From Dyadobacter luticola (GTDB taxonomy: Bacteria; Bacteroidota; Bacteroidia; Cytophagales; Spirosomataceae), in NCBI RefSeq assembly GCF_005860805.1, contig NZ_VCEJ01000002.1, positions 914,375 through 978,374 on the forward strand: DNA of 64,000 bases. Direction: 5' to 3'. This document shows positions 26,384-35,891 of the stretch, piece by piece. A program made the translations under genes and the position numbers. Position 1 is the stretch's first letter. Every line of letters begins with the position of its first letter. The notes beneath the pieces are model-generated. The model made no database searches, was not told the origin of the DNA, and worked only from the letters and a program-made list of their open reading frames with translations.

Positions 26384-26731
26384 ATGGCTATAATGATAAC
26401 CGATGAATGCATAAATTGTGGGGCGTGCGAGCCAGAGTGCCCCAACACAGCAATTTATGAAGGCGGAGTTGAGTGGACCTGGGGCGACGGGACTAGTTTG
26501 GACGATGTGGATTTTGGCGATGGAACTGTCGTGAGCGGCAAGGAAAAGCAAACCCCTGTTTCAGATGAATTTTACTACATAGTAAGTGATAAGTGTACCG
26601 AGTGCGTAGGCTTCCACGAAGAACCACAATGTGCCGCGGTTTGCCCGGTAGATTGCTGCGTTCCCGATCCGGATAATGAGGAGGAGGAAGAAACATTGCT
26701 GGCTAAAAAGGCCTGGATGCACGGAGAATAG
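26384..26731 (+). CDS. 2[4Fe-4S] ferredoxin
   Basis: 115 residues. The first cluster motif is [12 protein letters not shown] near the N-terminus. The second is [22 protein letters not shown] at about 71-92, with the long spacing between second and third Cys seen in Allochromatium-type ferredoxins. An acidic stretch of about 40 residues separates the two halves. It carries low-potential electrons in the cytoplasm, with the partner unknown. The divergent acyl-CoA reductase gene is a possible functional neighbour. A strong terminator follows. Confidence 0.94.
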   Translation: MAIMITDECINCGACEPECPNTAIYEGGVEWTWGDGTSLDDVDFGDGTVVSGKEKQTPVSDEFYYIVSDKCTECVGFHEEPQCAAVCPVDCCVPDPDNEEEEETLLAKKAWMHGE

Positions 26732-26758
26732 CACCAGCTGACATACAAGATTTCATAG

Positions 26759-26783
26759 CCCCGCTTACTGCGGGGTTTTTTTT
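26759..26783 (+). terminator. Rho-independent terminator after the ferredoxin gene
   Basis: Stem CCCCGC (26759-26764) and GCGGGG (26770-26775), 5-base loop, then eight T. Confidence 0.88.
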
Positions 26784-27077
26784 GTGCCCTCCCGTTTTAG
26801 AAATGTCATTTAAATAATAAAATTTCTTAATAAGTAGAATCGTCAAAAGTTTAGAAAATTCTGTGTATAGTAGGTATCACAGAATATAAATTTTTTGTAG
26901 AAAACTGCTAAAACCGCATTTTTATGTTTCAAAAACAATAAAAAAGAGCACAAAAAAATGATTATTGGATTTTTCCAGATAAATTGGGCTGTGAATATTT
27001 GATAAATATAATTTTTGAATAATATTTGATCCATAAATATCGCCGGAGAGTAGTATTAACTTAAACAGAATATAATT
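26784..27077. other. AT-rich leader region upstream of the porin-amt pair
   Basis: About 290 bases without a credible gene. It is strongly A/T-rich with A-runs near 26930-26960. Several near-matches to TAnnTTTG occur close to 27010-27035, but none is exact with a spaced TTTG. It is the likely regulatory region for the porin and ammonium transporter genes. I see no sigma-54 type -24/-12 site. Confidence 0.4.
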
Positions 27078-28271
27078 ATGAAAAAAGTCTATTGTACAGT
27101 ATTATCTTTGATGGTTCCGTTTTTGGGTTTTGCGAAGTCCGGTGAGGAGAAGAAAGCGGTAAAGGCAGATACAATAGTGGTTGCAGAAGTGGAAGAGGAA
27201 GCGAGAGGTACATTTGCCTTTTCCGGTTACCTCGATTCTTATTACATGGCCAACTTCAACAAGCCGGCATCACGCTCAAACATGGGTGCTACCAATGCAC
27301 GTGTTTTTGATCAGCGTTCAGGCCAGTTTTCTTTGGGTTTGGTCCAAACTAAAGTCGTTTACACAAACGATAAATCAGAAGCTGTCGTAGACCTGACATT
27401 TGGTCCGAATGCCAACCTGGGTAACTACGGTAACTCCTTGTTCAACACAGCACTCGCTATCAAGCAGGCTTATTTTACTTACAAATTCACAGACAAATTC
27501 TCGATGACCGCAGGTCAGTTCGGGACACATATTGGTTACGAGGTGATCGATGCTCCGGCCAACTTTAACTACTCACTTTCCAATCTTTTTAACAACGGAC
27601 CTTTTTACCACGCCGGTTTGAAAGCGACTTACGCTTTTTCTGACAGGGCTTCTTTGATGGTGGGTGTTGTGAACAATGTGGATGGACTGGGCGATAACAA
27701 CCGCGCAAAAGGTATCATCAGCCAATTGTACTTCAAGCCGGTTGAGAACTGGAATGTTTATCTGAACTACATTGGAAGTAATGAAGCGAATACAGACAGC
27801 CTTGGAAAACAGCCAGACGGTTTCTACCAGGTATTTGATTTGACCACCAGCTTTCAGATTACCGAGAAATTCCTGCTTGGTTTGAATGCTGCGTACGGAA
27901 GTCAGAAAGGAGATTATCAAGGTTTTGGCGGCCCGATCGATACGCAAACCTGGGGTGGATTTGCTGTATATGCCAACACGGCGATCACAGACAACTTCGG
28001 AATCGGCGCACGTTACGAATACTTCAATAATGATAATGGTGTACGTAGCTTACTGACCCGCAGTGGAATGGGTACAAAGGTGAACTCAGTAACATTGACT
28101 GGTAACATCAGCCTGGCCGACGGACATATCCTGGTGAAACCGGAATTCCGCCTGGATGCTTATCCTAAACTTTCAGGTGCATCTGAGGAGCAGCAGTTCC
28201 AGGATTCAGATGGTAACTGGACTAAAAACAGCCAGACTACATTCGGACTTGCATTTATTTACAAATTCTAA
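27078..28271 (+). CDS. Outer-membrane beta-barrel porin (BBP2-like)
   Basis: 397 residues. An N-terminal signal peptide (MKKVYCTVLSLMVPFLGFA) is followed by a charged linker and then alternating amphipathic strands such as FAFSGYLDSYYMANF and WNVYLNYIGS. The protein ends in FGLAFIYKF, a typical outer-membrane insertion signal with a terminal Phe. The layout fits the putative beta-barrel porin 2 family. It is 49 bases upstream of the ammonium transporter gene, so it may let ammonium or another nitrogen source through the outer membrane. That role is inferred from position only. Confidence 0.85.
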   Translation: MKKVYCTVLSLMVPFLGFAKSGEEKKAVKADTIVVAEVEEEARGTFAFSGYLDSYYMANFNKPASRSNMGATNARVFDQRSGQFSLGLVQTKVVYTNDKSEAVVDLTFGPNANLGNYGNSLFNTALAIKQAYFTYKFTDKFSMTAGQFGTHIGYEVIDAPANFNYSLSNLFNNGPFYHAGLKATYAFSDRASLMVGVVNNVDGLGDNNRAKGIISQLYFKPVENWNVYLNYIGSNEANTDSLGKQPDGFYQVFDLTTSFQITEKFLLGLNAAYGSQKGDYQGFGGPIDTQTWGGFAVYANTAITDNFGIGARYEYFNNDNGVRSLLTRSGMGTKVNSVTLTGNISLADGHILVKPEFRLDAYPKLSGASEEQQFQDSDGNWTKNSQTTFGLAFIYKF

Positions 28272-28320
28272 CTATCTTAATTATACCTTCTTAATCTACT
28301 TTTAATAACAATTAACAACA

Positions 28321-29640
28321 ATGAAAAAAGGTAATTTCATCCCGCTGATTATCCTGCTGGTAATCGCCATCCTCGGTGCCTTCGTGCCCAATGTTCCGAC
28401 GCAAATTGTCACCGAAGGCGTTAATTCGGGAGACACTGCGTGGATGCTAGTTTCTGCCGCGCTGGTTTTATTGATGACTCCCGGACTTGCTTATTTCTAC
28501 GGAGGAATGGTAAACAACAAAAATGTAATCTCCACAATGCTTCAAAGCTTCATCGCGATGGGCGTAATCAGCGTGTTGTGGGTTGTTGTTGGTTTTAGTC
28601 TTGCATTTGGTGACGATATCGGCGGGTTCATCGGAAACCCTACGACGCACTTTATGTTTAAAGGCGTGTTGGACGGTCCGGTTTGGGGAACAATTCCTTT
28701 CGCGCTATTCGCTATGTTCCAGATGAAGTTTGCGGTAATTACACCTGCACTTGTAACCGGTTCTATGGCTGAGCGTGTGAATTTCCGTTCTTACGTACTG
28801 TTTATCATCCTGTTCTGTATTTTCATCTACGCGCCGCTTTGCCACATGACCTGGCATGCGGAAGGTATCCTGTTCAAAATGGGTGTACTTGACTTCGCTG
28901 GTGGAACCGTAGTGCACATGTCTGCCGGCTGGGCTGCTTTGGCTGGTGCGCTTTACCTGAAAAGACGTAAGTCTTTGATGGAAGACCATGTATTGCCACC
29001 TGCAAACATTCCTTTCGTTCTTTTGGGAACTGGTCTGCTTTGGTTCGGATGGTTTGGATTTAACGCGGGTTCTGCGCTTGTTGCTGGTCCTCTGGCTGTA
29101 TCTGCCTTCGCTACTACCAACACGGCTGCTGGTGCTGCCGGTCTTGGCTGGGTTCTTTTCGACGCTGCGAAAGGTAAAAAAGTATCTGCGCTTGGATTCT
29201 GTATTGGTGCGGTTGTGGGTCTTGTGGCAATCACGCCAGCGGCTGGTTTCGTAACAGTTCCTGCTTCGATCTTCATCGGTACGGTGGCTGCGATCATCTC
29301 TAACTACGTAGCACATTTGCGTACACGTTCCACATTGGACGATACATTGGACGTATTTCCTTGCCACGGTGTAGGCGGTATGGTTGGTATGTTGATGACC
29401 GGTATCTTCGCAACAAGCGGTGTTAACTCACTGGTAGTTGACCAGGGACTTGCATTCGGCGAAACCAAATTGTTCATCAACCACGTGATTGCGCTGGTAG
29501 GTGTGTCGGTATTCGCTTTTGCCGGTTCATTCCTGCTTTTGAAAATTGTTGACCTGATCCTGCCACTTCGTGTAACTGAGGCAGATGAAGCAGCTGGTCT
29601 GGATGTTAGCCAGCACGACGAGTTCCTTGTAGAGGCATAA
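28321..29640 (+). CDS. amt: Ammonium transporter (Amt family)
   Basis: 439 residues with about 11-12 membrane helices, preceded by an N-terminal hydrophobic segment that may be a signal peptide. The core begins at DTAWMLVSAALVLLMTPGLAYFYGG. The pore-lining histidines appear in CHMTWHAEG and FPCHGVGGMVG. Amt proteins take up ammonium across the inner membrane and are usually controlled by PII; no glnB/glnK gene is adjacent. The porin gene lies just upstream and two glutamine synthetase genes about 3.5 kb downstream. A strong terminator ends the unit. Confidence 0.95.
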   Translation: MKKGNFIPLIILLVIAILGAFVPNVPTQIVTEGVNSGDTAWMLVSAALVLLMTPGLAYFYGGMVNNKNVISTMLQSFIAMGVISVLWVVVGFSLAFGDDIGGFIGNPTTHFMFKGVLDGPVWGTIPFALFAMFQMKFAVITPALVTGSMAERVNFRSYVLFIILFCIFIYAPLCHMTWHAEGILFKMGVLDFAGGTVVHMSAGWAALAGALYLKRRKSLMEDHVLPPANIPFVLLGTGLLWFGWFGFNAGSALVAGPLAVSAFATTNTAAGAAGLGWVLFDAAKGKKVSALGFCIGAVVGLVAITPAAGFVTVPASIFIGTVAAIISNYVAHLRTRSTLDDTLDVFPCHGVGGMVGMLMTGIFATSGVNSLVVDQGLAFGETKLFINHVIALVGVSVFAFAGSFLLLKIVDLILPLRVTEADEAAGLDVSQHDEFLVEA

Positions 29641-29662
29641 TTTACTCAACGTTGTATAGCAG

Positions 29663-29690
29663 AAAAGCCCGGGCTTGTCCCGGGCTTTTT
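29663..29690 (+). terminator. Rho-independent terminator after amt
   Basis: AAAAGCCCGGG (29663-29673) and CCCGGGCTTTT (29679-29689) with a 5-base loop and a following T-run. A-runs on the left side would let it act on both strands. Confidence 0.88.
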
Positions 29691-29726
29691 CTTTTACTTG
29701 CCGTCGGCTTAAGCCGACGGTAAAAG
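29691..29726. repeat. Compound palindrome between amt and mtaB
   Basis: A perfect 20-base palindrome (29701-29720, centre CTTAAG) is flanked by outer arms CTTTTAC (29691-29697) and GTAAAAG (29720-29726). There is no T-run on either side, so it is not a plain terminator. It may be a REP-like element. Confidence 0.6.
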
Positions 29727-29734
29727 ATGGGCTT

Positions 29735-31063
29735 TTAATGTGCTAGAATTTCTTCATGGATCTCAGAAACTTCCATCAAAGATTCTGTATTGATATAATC
29801 GTAGCGCACCTCTTTGGTTTCGTTAATGAGCAGCGGGTCGTATTTCACAGCTACCCGGACGTAATTTTCTGTGAAGCCCAGCATTTGTCCGTCCTGAATT
29901 TCATCTTCAAAAAGCACCTTCCCGGTTTTCCCGATTTGTGTTTCGTAGAAAAACCGTTTCTTCTTTTCTGAAAGAATGTGCAGCATTTTTGACCTTTCTG
30001 CTCTTAAATTTTTCGGTACAATCGGCCGGATCGCGAGCGCTGCTGTGTTTTCTCTTTCTGAATAAGTAAAAACGTGCAGGTAAGAAACATCCAGCTCATT
30101 TAAAAACTGATAGGTTTCTTCAAAATGCTCCTGGGTTTCCCCGGGGTGGCCGACGATTACGTCTACGCCGATGCAACAGTCGGGCATCAATTCCTTGATT
30201 CTCACGACGCGCTCTACATACAATTCTCTTTTATAGCGCCTTTTCATCAATCCGAGAATCTTGTTAGAACCCGATTGCAGCGGAATATGAAAATGCGGGG
30301 CAAATCTTTTTGACTGCGCAACGAATGTGATGATCTCGTCGGTTAACAGATTCGGTTCGATCGAAGAAATCCTGAAACGCTCGATGCCTTCCACTTCGTC
30401 CAGGGCCTGGATTAATTCGAGGAATGTCTCTTTTCTTTCTCCGTTTTGTAAACCAAAATCACCAATGTTGACACCCGTCAATACGATTTCCTTCACATCT
30501 CTGGCAGCGATTTCGCGGGCGGCTTTCACCACATTTTCAATGGTATCCGACCGGCTTTTGCCGCGGGCGAGCGGAATCGTGCAGTAGGCGCAGGGATAAT
30601 CGCAGCCGTCCTGGACTTTCAGGAATGTACGCGTGCGGTCGTTCAGTGAGTAAGAAGTATGGTATTCGATCGCCTGGTCGATGTGGGAGGCGATTACGTG
30701 TGCAGGTTGGCCGCTGGTTGTTTTTTCAAAGGTATCGATCAAATCCGCCAGCCTGAATTTCTCAGCCGCGCCTAATACCACATCCACACCAGGTATCTCC
30801 GAAATTTCCTTTGGTTTTAACTGTGCATAGCAACCGATGATCGCTACATAACCGTCCGGATTAATTTTTTGCGCCTCGCGGACAATCTTGCGGCATTTCT
30901 TATCCGCATTCTCCGTCACCGAGCAGGTATTAATGATAAATATGTCCGGATTTTCGTTGAACTCCACTTTGGTATGGCCTTTCTGCGCGAACATCCGCCC
31001 GATCGACGAGCTTTCGGAGTAGTTCAGCTTGCAGCCCAGGGTATAAAACGCGACTTTTTTCAT
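29735..31063 (-). CDS. mtaB: tRNA (t6A37) C2-methylthiotransferase MtaB
   Basis: 442 residues, a radical-SAM methylthiotransferase. The N-terminal UPF0004 domain has its three Cys in TLGCKLN, NTCSVTENADKKC and IIGCYAQ. The radical SAM cluster motif is CDYPCAYCTIP. A C-terminal TRAM-like region follows. The TLGCKLNYSES beginning points to the MtaB branch (threonylcarbamoyl-adenosine substrate) rather than MiaB. It converts t6A at position 37 to ms2t6A, stabilising codon reading of ANN codons. Confidence 0.94.
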   Translation of the reverse strand: MKKVAFYTLGCKLNYSESSSIGRMFAQKGHTKVEFNENPDIFIINTCSVTENADKKCRKIVREAQKINPDGYVAIIGCYAQLKPKEISEIPGVDVVLGAAEKFRLADLIDTFEKTTSGQPAHVIASHIDQAIEYHTSYSLNDRTRTFLKVQDGCDYPCAYCTIPLARGKSRSDTIENVVKAAREIAARDVKEIVLTGVNIGDFGLQNGERKETFLELIQALDEVEGIERFRISSIEPNLLTDEIITFVAQSKRFAPHFHIPLQSGSNKILGLMKRRYKRELYVERVVRIKELMPDCCIGVDVIVGHPGETQEHFEETYQFLNELDVSYLHVFTYSERENTAALAIRPIVPKNLRAERSKMLHILSEKKKRFFYETQIGKTGKVLFEDEIQDGQMLGFTENYVRVAVKYDPLLINETKEVRYDYINTESLMEVSEIHEEILAH

Positions 31064-31080
31064 TGATTTTGAATATCCTG

Positions 31081-31088
31081 CAAAATTA
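31081..31088 (-). promoter_or_regulatory. Candidate -7 element (TAATTTTG) for mtaB
   Basis: Exact TAnnTTTG on the minus strand, 17 bases before the mtaB ATG. No spaced TTTG is seen. Confidence 0.33.
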
Positions 31089-31100
31089 CATCTTTTATAC

Positions 31101-32936
31101 TCAACGCTTTAAATATTCTGTGAACGAAGCTTGCAGGTAAGCTTTTCCCAGTTTCTCATCTTCCGCATTGGTAACACCGGCCTTTTCGGTAATGTTTCCG
31201 CCAATGTTGTCCCTAATCAGGAAACCGTTTGGTTTCATCCAGCCCAGCCCATTATTAAAAGCAAAATAGGCAAACGGTTTTCGGCCGATTTTAAAAATAG
31301 CATTACTCCACACAAAATTCTTCGAGGGCAAATGCATTTGATCCAATAATGTCGCCGCCAGATCGGTTTGTGAGCATAGTGAATCGATTTTCAGTTTTTT
31401 ATTATGGATTGCGCCGCCGAGCCAAAGCATCGGAATATGAAATTCGGCTGGCTTTGATTTGTCAGTCTCCGGCAGAGGATGTCCATGATCTGCCAGAATT
31501 ATCACTAATGTATTCGCCCACCAGGATTTTGTTTTTGCCTTTTTTATAAAATCCCCGATTGAAGCATCGGTATAATGATGTGCATTTAAAAACAAATTTT
31601 CGGGATCGTTGCCTGAGATCACCGTTTTTACCGGTACTTCAAAAGGCTCGTGGCTGCTTAATGTAAAAAGTGTAGTGAAAAAAGGCTGTTTTTGATTGTC
31701 AAGATCAGTAAGCAGTTTGTTCAAAACAATGTGGTCATGCGCGCCCCATTTGGAGTTCATATCCTTTTCATCAAAATCATTTTTGTCAACAATCCTGTCA
31801 AAATCCTGTTGCAGGAAGTATGATTTCATGTTCGCAAATTCAGTTTCCCCACCATAATAAAAGGAAGTGTACCAGCCAGCCTTGTGAAATTCCTTCGGCA
31901 GGGAAGGCAGCGACATCGTCTTTTTCGGGATCTTGATAATGGATTGGGTAGGCTGGGCAGGATATCCACTAAGAATGCCAACCATCCCTTTGTCGCTCCG
32001 GTTGCCGGTCGCATACATTTTGGCAAACAAAATCCCTTCCTGCGCCAGCTTGTCAAATTCAGGCGTAATGCCTTTGACACCACCCATACTACCCACAACT
32101 TTCGCCGTAAAACTTTCCCAGATAATTACGACCACATTCAACTTTTTCGCGCTGTCGATCATTTGAATGGTAGGGCTATCATTCTGGTAAAGTGGGGCGA
32201 TCGTTTTCTCCACTTCCTCTTCAGGGAAATACTTAAAAGGGTTGTTTTGAGAATACGTAGCATTGATCAGCGAGCTCATGTAATTCCAGGGAACATTCAC
32301 CGCCGCGTAGTTCGCAAAACTTTTATCACTAAAAAAAACAGCGCTTTCATTCATCGGCGCCAGCTGCAAACCGCCGCGGATGGGAATGATAAGACTTCCG
32401 GTCAGTGCCAGAAAAATCGGTGCAGTGAAAATGTACGAGGATAATGTGAATGAGGCGACGAGTTTTCTGACCAGCGTCACCAGGATTTTTGAAATAAGAA
32501 AAATAAGAAGTGCCAGCAAAAGCAGCAGCGGAAAAACCGGCGCCGCGCCCATCGATGCCCAGGCTTCAACCGGTGTTTCGAGGTAATGTAACGAAGTTCC
32601 GTCAATCCGAAAGCCCCAGGCGCGGAAGAGTTCCAGGTCGACCACCACCAGCACATTGATCAATGTGGAAATGATCATACTATATATGGTGAGCGTCGTC
32701 CGGTACCAATTCCATTTTCTGGCGGAAAAAATAAGGAGCAGTGTGGGGATGACGAGAATGTAAGCTGCAAAGGAAATGTCCATCTGCAAGCCATGCCAGG
32801 CACTTTGTACCCAAAGTGAAGAGGGGAGTTCCAGCGCCTTTTTATAATGATAGGCGAGAAAAATGATCCGGTAAAACTGGAAAATCACAACCCAGATAAG
32901 CCCGTATAAGACGGCAAATTCTATTCTTTTACGCAT
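31101..32936 (-). CDS. LtaS-like membrane sulfatase-fold phosphotransferase
   Basis: 611 residues. About five membrane helices occupy residues 1-190, followed by a periplasmic sulfatase/alkaline phosphatase-fold domain. The nucleophile Thr is in WESFTAKVVG and the metal ligands are in LADHGHPLPE. This is the layout of lipoteichoic acid synthase and MdoB/OpgB-like phosphoglycerol transferases. In a Gram-negative it may modify periplasmic glycans or lipids with phosphoglycerol or a similar group. It is divergent from glnN. The donor and acceptor are unknown. Confidence 0.9.
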   Translation of the reverse strand: MRKRIEFAVLYGLIWVVIFQFYRIIFLAYHYKKALELPSSLWVQSAWHGLQMDISFAAYILVIPTLLLIFSARKWNWYRTTLTIYSMIISTLINVLVVVDLELFRAWGFRIDGTSLHYLETPVEAWASMGAAPVFPLLLLLALLIFLISKILVTLVRKLVASFTLSSYIFTAPIFLALTGSLIIPIRGGLQLAPMNESAVFFSDKSFANYAAVNVPWNYMSSLINATYSQNNPFKYFPEEEVEKTIAPLYQNDSPTIQMIDSAKKLNVVVIIWESFTAKVVGSMGGVKGITPEFDKLAQEGILFAKMYATGNRSDKGMVGILSGYPAQPTQSIIKIPKKTMSLPSLPKEFHKAGWYTSFYYGGETEFANMKSYFLQQDFDRIVDKNDFDEKDMNSKWGAHDHIVLNKLLTDLDNQKQPFFTTLFTLSSHEPFEVPVKTVISGNDPENLFLNAHHYTDASIGDFIKKAKTKSWWANTLVIILADHGHPLPETDKSKPAEFHIPMLWLGGAIHNKKLKIDSLCSQTDLAATLLDQMHLPSKNFVWSNAIFKIGRKPFAYFAFNNGLGWMKPNGFLIRDNIGGNITEKAGVTNAEDEKLGKAYLQASFTEYLKR

Positions 32937-33022
32937 TGGTGTCGGTCTCGAATCTGCAAAGTTCCGAAAAATGCGCTAACCTTTGTTTAGTTGACAGACT
33001 ATTCGTGAAAATGTATACGCGT

Positions 33023-33055
33023 TTTGCGGTTGCTATGTTTAAATAAATAATTTTG
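33023..33055 (+). promoter_or_regulatory. Promoter of glnN (TTTG-N21-TAATTTTG)
   Basis: TTTG at 33023-33026 and an exact TAnnTTTG at 33048-33055 with a 21-base spacer. The ATG at 33083 lies 27 bases after the -7 box. This is one of the two best promoter matches in the window. Confidence 0.6.
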
Positions 33056-33082
33056 AGGAGAATTAATATAAATGAATAAATA

Positions 33083-35269
33083 ATGACGTTTCGCTCGAAG
33101 GCCTTTGAAATTGCGCAGGGCCGTATTTCCCCCACGATAGCCCCTCCCACAGAGAAAGTTGCAGACCTTTATGGAAGCAATACTTTTAGTGACGATGTGA
33201 TGAAAACCCTGCTTTCCGCAGAAGCCTACGGAAAGATTTCCAATGCGATCCGCTCCGGATCAACGATCGATCGCGAAGTGGCCGACGAAGTTTCCGCTGC
33301 GATGAAATCGTGGGCGATCTCGAAAGGCGCCACACATTATACGCACTGGTTTCAGCCGCTCACCGGCTCTACTGCCGAAAAACACGATTCATTTTTCGAT
33401 TTAACGATAGACGGCCGGGCCGTCGAAAAATTCAAAGGCAGCGCGCTGGTCCAGCAGGAGCCGGATGCTTCCTCGTTTCCAAGCGGCGGTTTACGTGCTA
33501 CATTCGAGGCACGGGGATATACCGGCTGGGACCCGAGCTCGCCCGCATTTTTGATGGACAATGGGGGAGGCGGCAAAACATTGTGTATCCCTTCCGTTTT
33601 CATTTCGTATACCGGAGAGGCGCTGGATTACAAGGCGCCGCTGCTCCGCTCGCTGGTGATGCTGGATAAAGCGGCGACCGGCGTGTGCCAGTTTTTCAAC
33701 CGGGACGTCGGCAAAGTCACGCCAACATTGGGTATCGAGCAGGAATATTTTCTGGTCGACAAAGCATTGTACTACGCCAGACCGGACCTTCTGATGGCTG
33801 GAAGAACGGTTTTCGGCCACAGCCCGGCGCGCGGCCAGCAGCTCGACGATCATTATTTCGGGTCAATCTCGCCGAGGGTGAATGCATTTATGGTGGATTT
33901 TGAATTTGAAGCACTAAAACTGGGTATCCCGGTACGCACACGGCATAATGAGGTAGCGCCGGGTCAGTTTGAATGTGCACCGACTTTTGAAGAGGTCAAC
34001 CTGGCCATCGACCACAATGCATTATTGATGGATTTAATGCAAAAAGTAGGTGACCGTCATAACTTCCAGGTTTTATTTCATGAAAAACCTTTTGCCGGAA
34101 TCAATGGCAGCGGCAAGCATAACAACTGGTCGCTATCGACGGATACCGGCATTAATCTGCTGGCACCGACTTCGAAACCCAAAGAAAACCTGCGTTTTCT
34201 GACATTTCTAATGAATGTTGTGAAAGCGGTGCACGATCACGCGGATCTTTTGCGCGCCTCGATTTGCTCGGCCGGAAATGAACACAGACTAGGCGCAAAT
34301 GAGGCCCCGCCGTCCATCGTCTCTGTTTTTCTTGGAAATGAATTGACGAAAATGCTGGAAGAGCTGGTCAACAAAGGTGAAATCACTTTGGAAAAAGGGG
34401 AGAACTTCTACTATAAATTAGGATTAACCCGCATTCCAAACTTGCAGCGCGACAATACCGATCGTAACCGGACTTCCCCGTTTTGTTTTACAGGAAATAA
34501 ATTTGAATACCGTGCGGTAGGAAGTTCGCAAAATAGTGCTTCGCCGATGATCGTCCTGAATACGATTGTAGCCAATCAGCTTTTGGAATTCAAAAGAGAA
34601 ATGGACGAAAGACTGGCCAGCGGTGAGGAGAAAAAAGTGGCAACGGTGGAGATTTTGAAAAGGTACTTTACGGAGTCAAAAGACATTCTGTTTGAAGGAA
34701 ATGGTTATTCCGACGAGTGGATCGAGGAAGCGAAGCAGCGTGGTTTGACCAACATTCGAAATACGTACGATGCGTTATACGCTTATAAAACAGAGAAAAC
34801 GATTTCTGTTTTTGAAAAAATCGGTGTGCTGACCTCCCGCGAGCTGCATGCGCGCTATGAGATCGAGCTGGAAAATTATGTGAAGAAATTACAGATCGAA
34901 TCCCGCGTAATCGGCGACCTGGCGTTGAATCACATTGTTTCGACGGTGGTGAAATACCAATTCAAACTGGCACAAACTGCCCGCTCGCTGACCGACCTGG
35001 AAATGCTGGCCGAGGCCGAGCCGATCAAGGAAATTATCAGGGACATTTCGTCGCACATTGTGGTGATTAAGAAGCTGGTAGGCGAAATGACCGAGGGACG
35101 TAAGACAGCCAATAACATTGACGATCTTTTTGAACGCGCAAAGTACTACGGCTCGGAGGTAAAAGGATTTTTTGAAGAGATACGCTACCACGTCGATAAA
35201 CTGGAATTGTTGATCGATGATGAAGACTGGCCTTTGGCAAAATACCGTGAAATGTTATTTTTGGAATAA
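33083..35269 (+). CDS. glnN: Glutamine synthetase type III
   Basis: 728 residues, the size of GSIII, which is about 250 residues longer than GSI. Glutamate, ammonia and ATP are converted to glutamine. The metal and substrate motifs are IEQEYFLVD, NEVAPGQFE, NGSGKHNNWSLST and the Arg region NRTSPFCFTGNKFEYR. The GSIII-specific N-terminal region includes ARGYTGWDPSSPAF. The C-terminal ~150 residues are helical. An acidic protein gene follows 38 bases later, then a GSII gene in convergent orientation. Confidence 0.96.
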   Translation: MTFRSKAFEIAQGRISPTIAPPTEKVADLYGSNTFSDDVMKTLLSAEAYGKISNAIRSGSTIDREVADEVSAAMKSWAISKGATHYTHWFQPLTGSTAEKHDSFFDLTIDGRAVEKFKGSALVQQEPDASSFPSGGLRATFEARGYTGWDPSSPAFLMDNGGGGKTLCIPSVFISYTGEALDYKAPLLRSLVMLDKAATGVCQFFNRDVGKVTPTLGIEQEYFLVDKALYYARPDLLMAGRTVFGHSPARGQQLDDHYFGSISPRVNAFMVDFEFEALKLGIPVRTRHNEVAPGQFECAPTFEEVNLAIDHNALLMDLMQKVGDRHNFQVLFHEKPFAGINGSGKHNNWSLSTDTGINLLAPTSKPKENLRFLTFLMNVVKAVHDHADLLRASICSAGNEHRLGANEAPPSIVSVFLGNELTKMLEELVNKGEITLEKGENFYYKLGLTRIPNLQRDNTDRNRTSPFCFTGNKFEYRAVGSSQNSASPMIVLNTIVANQLLEFKREMDERLASGEEKKVATVEILKRYFTESKDILFEGNGYSDEWIEEAKQRGLTNIRNTYDALYAYKTEKTISVFEKIGVLTSRELHARYEIELENYVKKLQIESRVIGDLALNHIVSTVVKYQFKLAQTARSLTDLEMLAEAEPIKEIIRDISSHIVVIKKLVGEMTEGRKTANNIDDLFERAKYYGSEVKGFFEEIRYHVDKLELLIDDEDWPLAKYREMLFLE

Positions 35270-35307
35270 TTTTTAAATAACTATTTTATTACCAATCGAT
35301 TAAAACT

Positions 35308-35859
35308 ATGAATCCCGGATTTGATCCAGAAGAAATTGCCCAGCTCAAAAGCGAATGCAAGGAAGAGGGGACAAACTTTATCCATGTCGAGGATGAATTT
35401 GAAGAACAGGAAGAAAACAACGAACATGCACATGTTCAGTTTGTTGGGACATATAAAGATTCGGAAGTGATCTACGATGCGCTGATCTACACGCTCAGGC
35501 TGCATCATTCAACATTGGTTTACGACGAGGCGCTGGAAAGGACCAAGAAGGAAATGCCACATTACATTTCGCAGGACGAGCGCCCCGACAATTACAACAT
35601 CAGCGCTGAAGATGAAGAAGAAGCAGAAATGCTGCTGACCGAATTTATCGAAGAGATTGAGGAAAATGAAGAAATCCAGGTCCGCGAGCACGTGGAGACG
35701 GACGAAACTTTTGAATACGGAATCGGTCTGGAAGTAGGTTTGAACAAAACAGAAATCACGGACAAGGTGATTGACGAATTTATCAAAGCTTTCAATGCGG
35801 GCAATTTGCAGCTCGATCCTACCTTGTATTCATTCACAGGAAGCGAGGACGAAGACTGA
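35308..35859 (+). CDS. Acidic hypothetical protein downstream of glnN
   Basis: 183 residues, unrecognised. It is rich in Glu and Asp throughout, with acidic runs such as EDEFEEQEENNE near residues 29-40 and EDEEEAEMLLTEFIEEIEE near 100-120, and the C-terminus is SEDED. There is no signal peptide and no membrane segment. The middle (YKDSEVIYDALIYTLRLHHSTLVYDEALE) looks like a small folded unit. It is 38 bases after glnN and shares its terminator, so it is probably co-expressed with GSIII and may modulate or accompany it. That is inference. Confidence 0.7.
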   Translation: MNPGFDPEEIAQLKSECKEEGTNFIHVEDEFEEQEENNEHAHVQFVGTYKDSEVIYDALIYTLRLHHSTLVYDEALERTKKEMPHYISQDERPDNYNISAEDEEEAEMLLTEFIEEIEENEEIQVREHVETDETFEYGIGLEVGLNKTEITDKVIDEFIKAFNAGNLQLDPTLYSFTGSEDED

Positions 35860-35891
35860 TTTTCAAAGAACTTTTTGAAATGAATCACAAC

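Noticed and set aside
28705..29367. Minus-strand open frame of 220 codons inside amt
   Set aside because: Extremely rich in Arg, Ser, Thr and Cys, as expected for the reverse of a membrane protein gene; no family match in sight.
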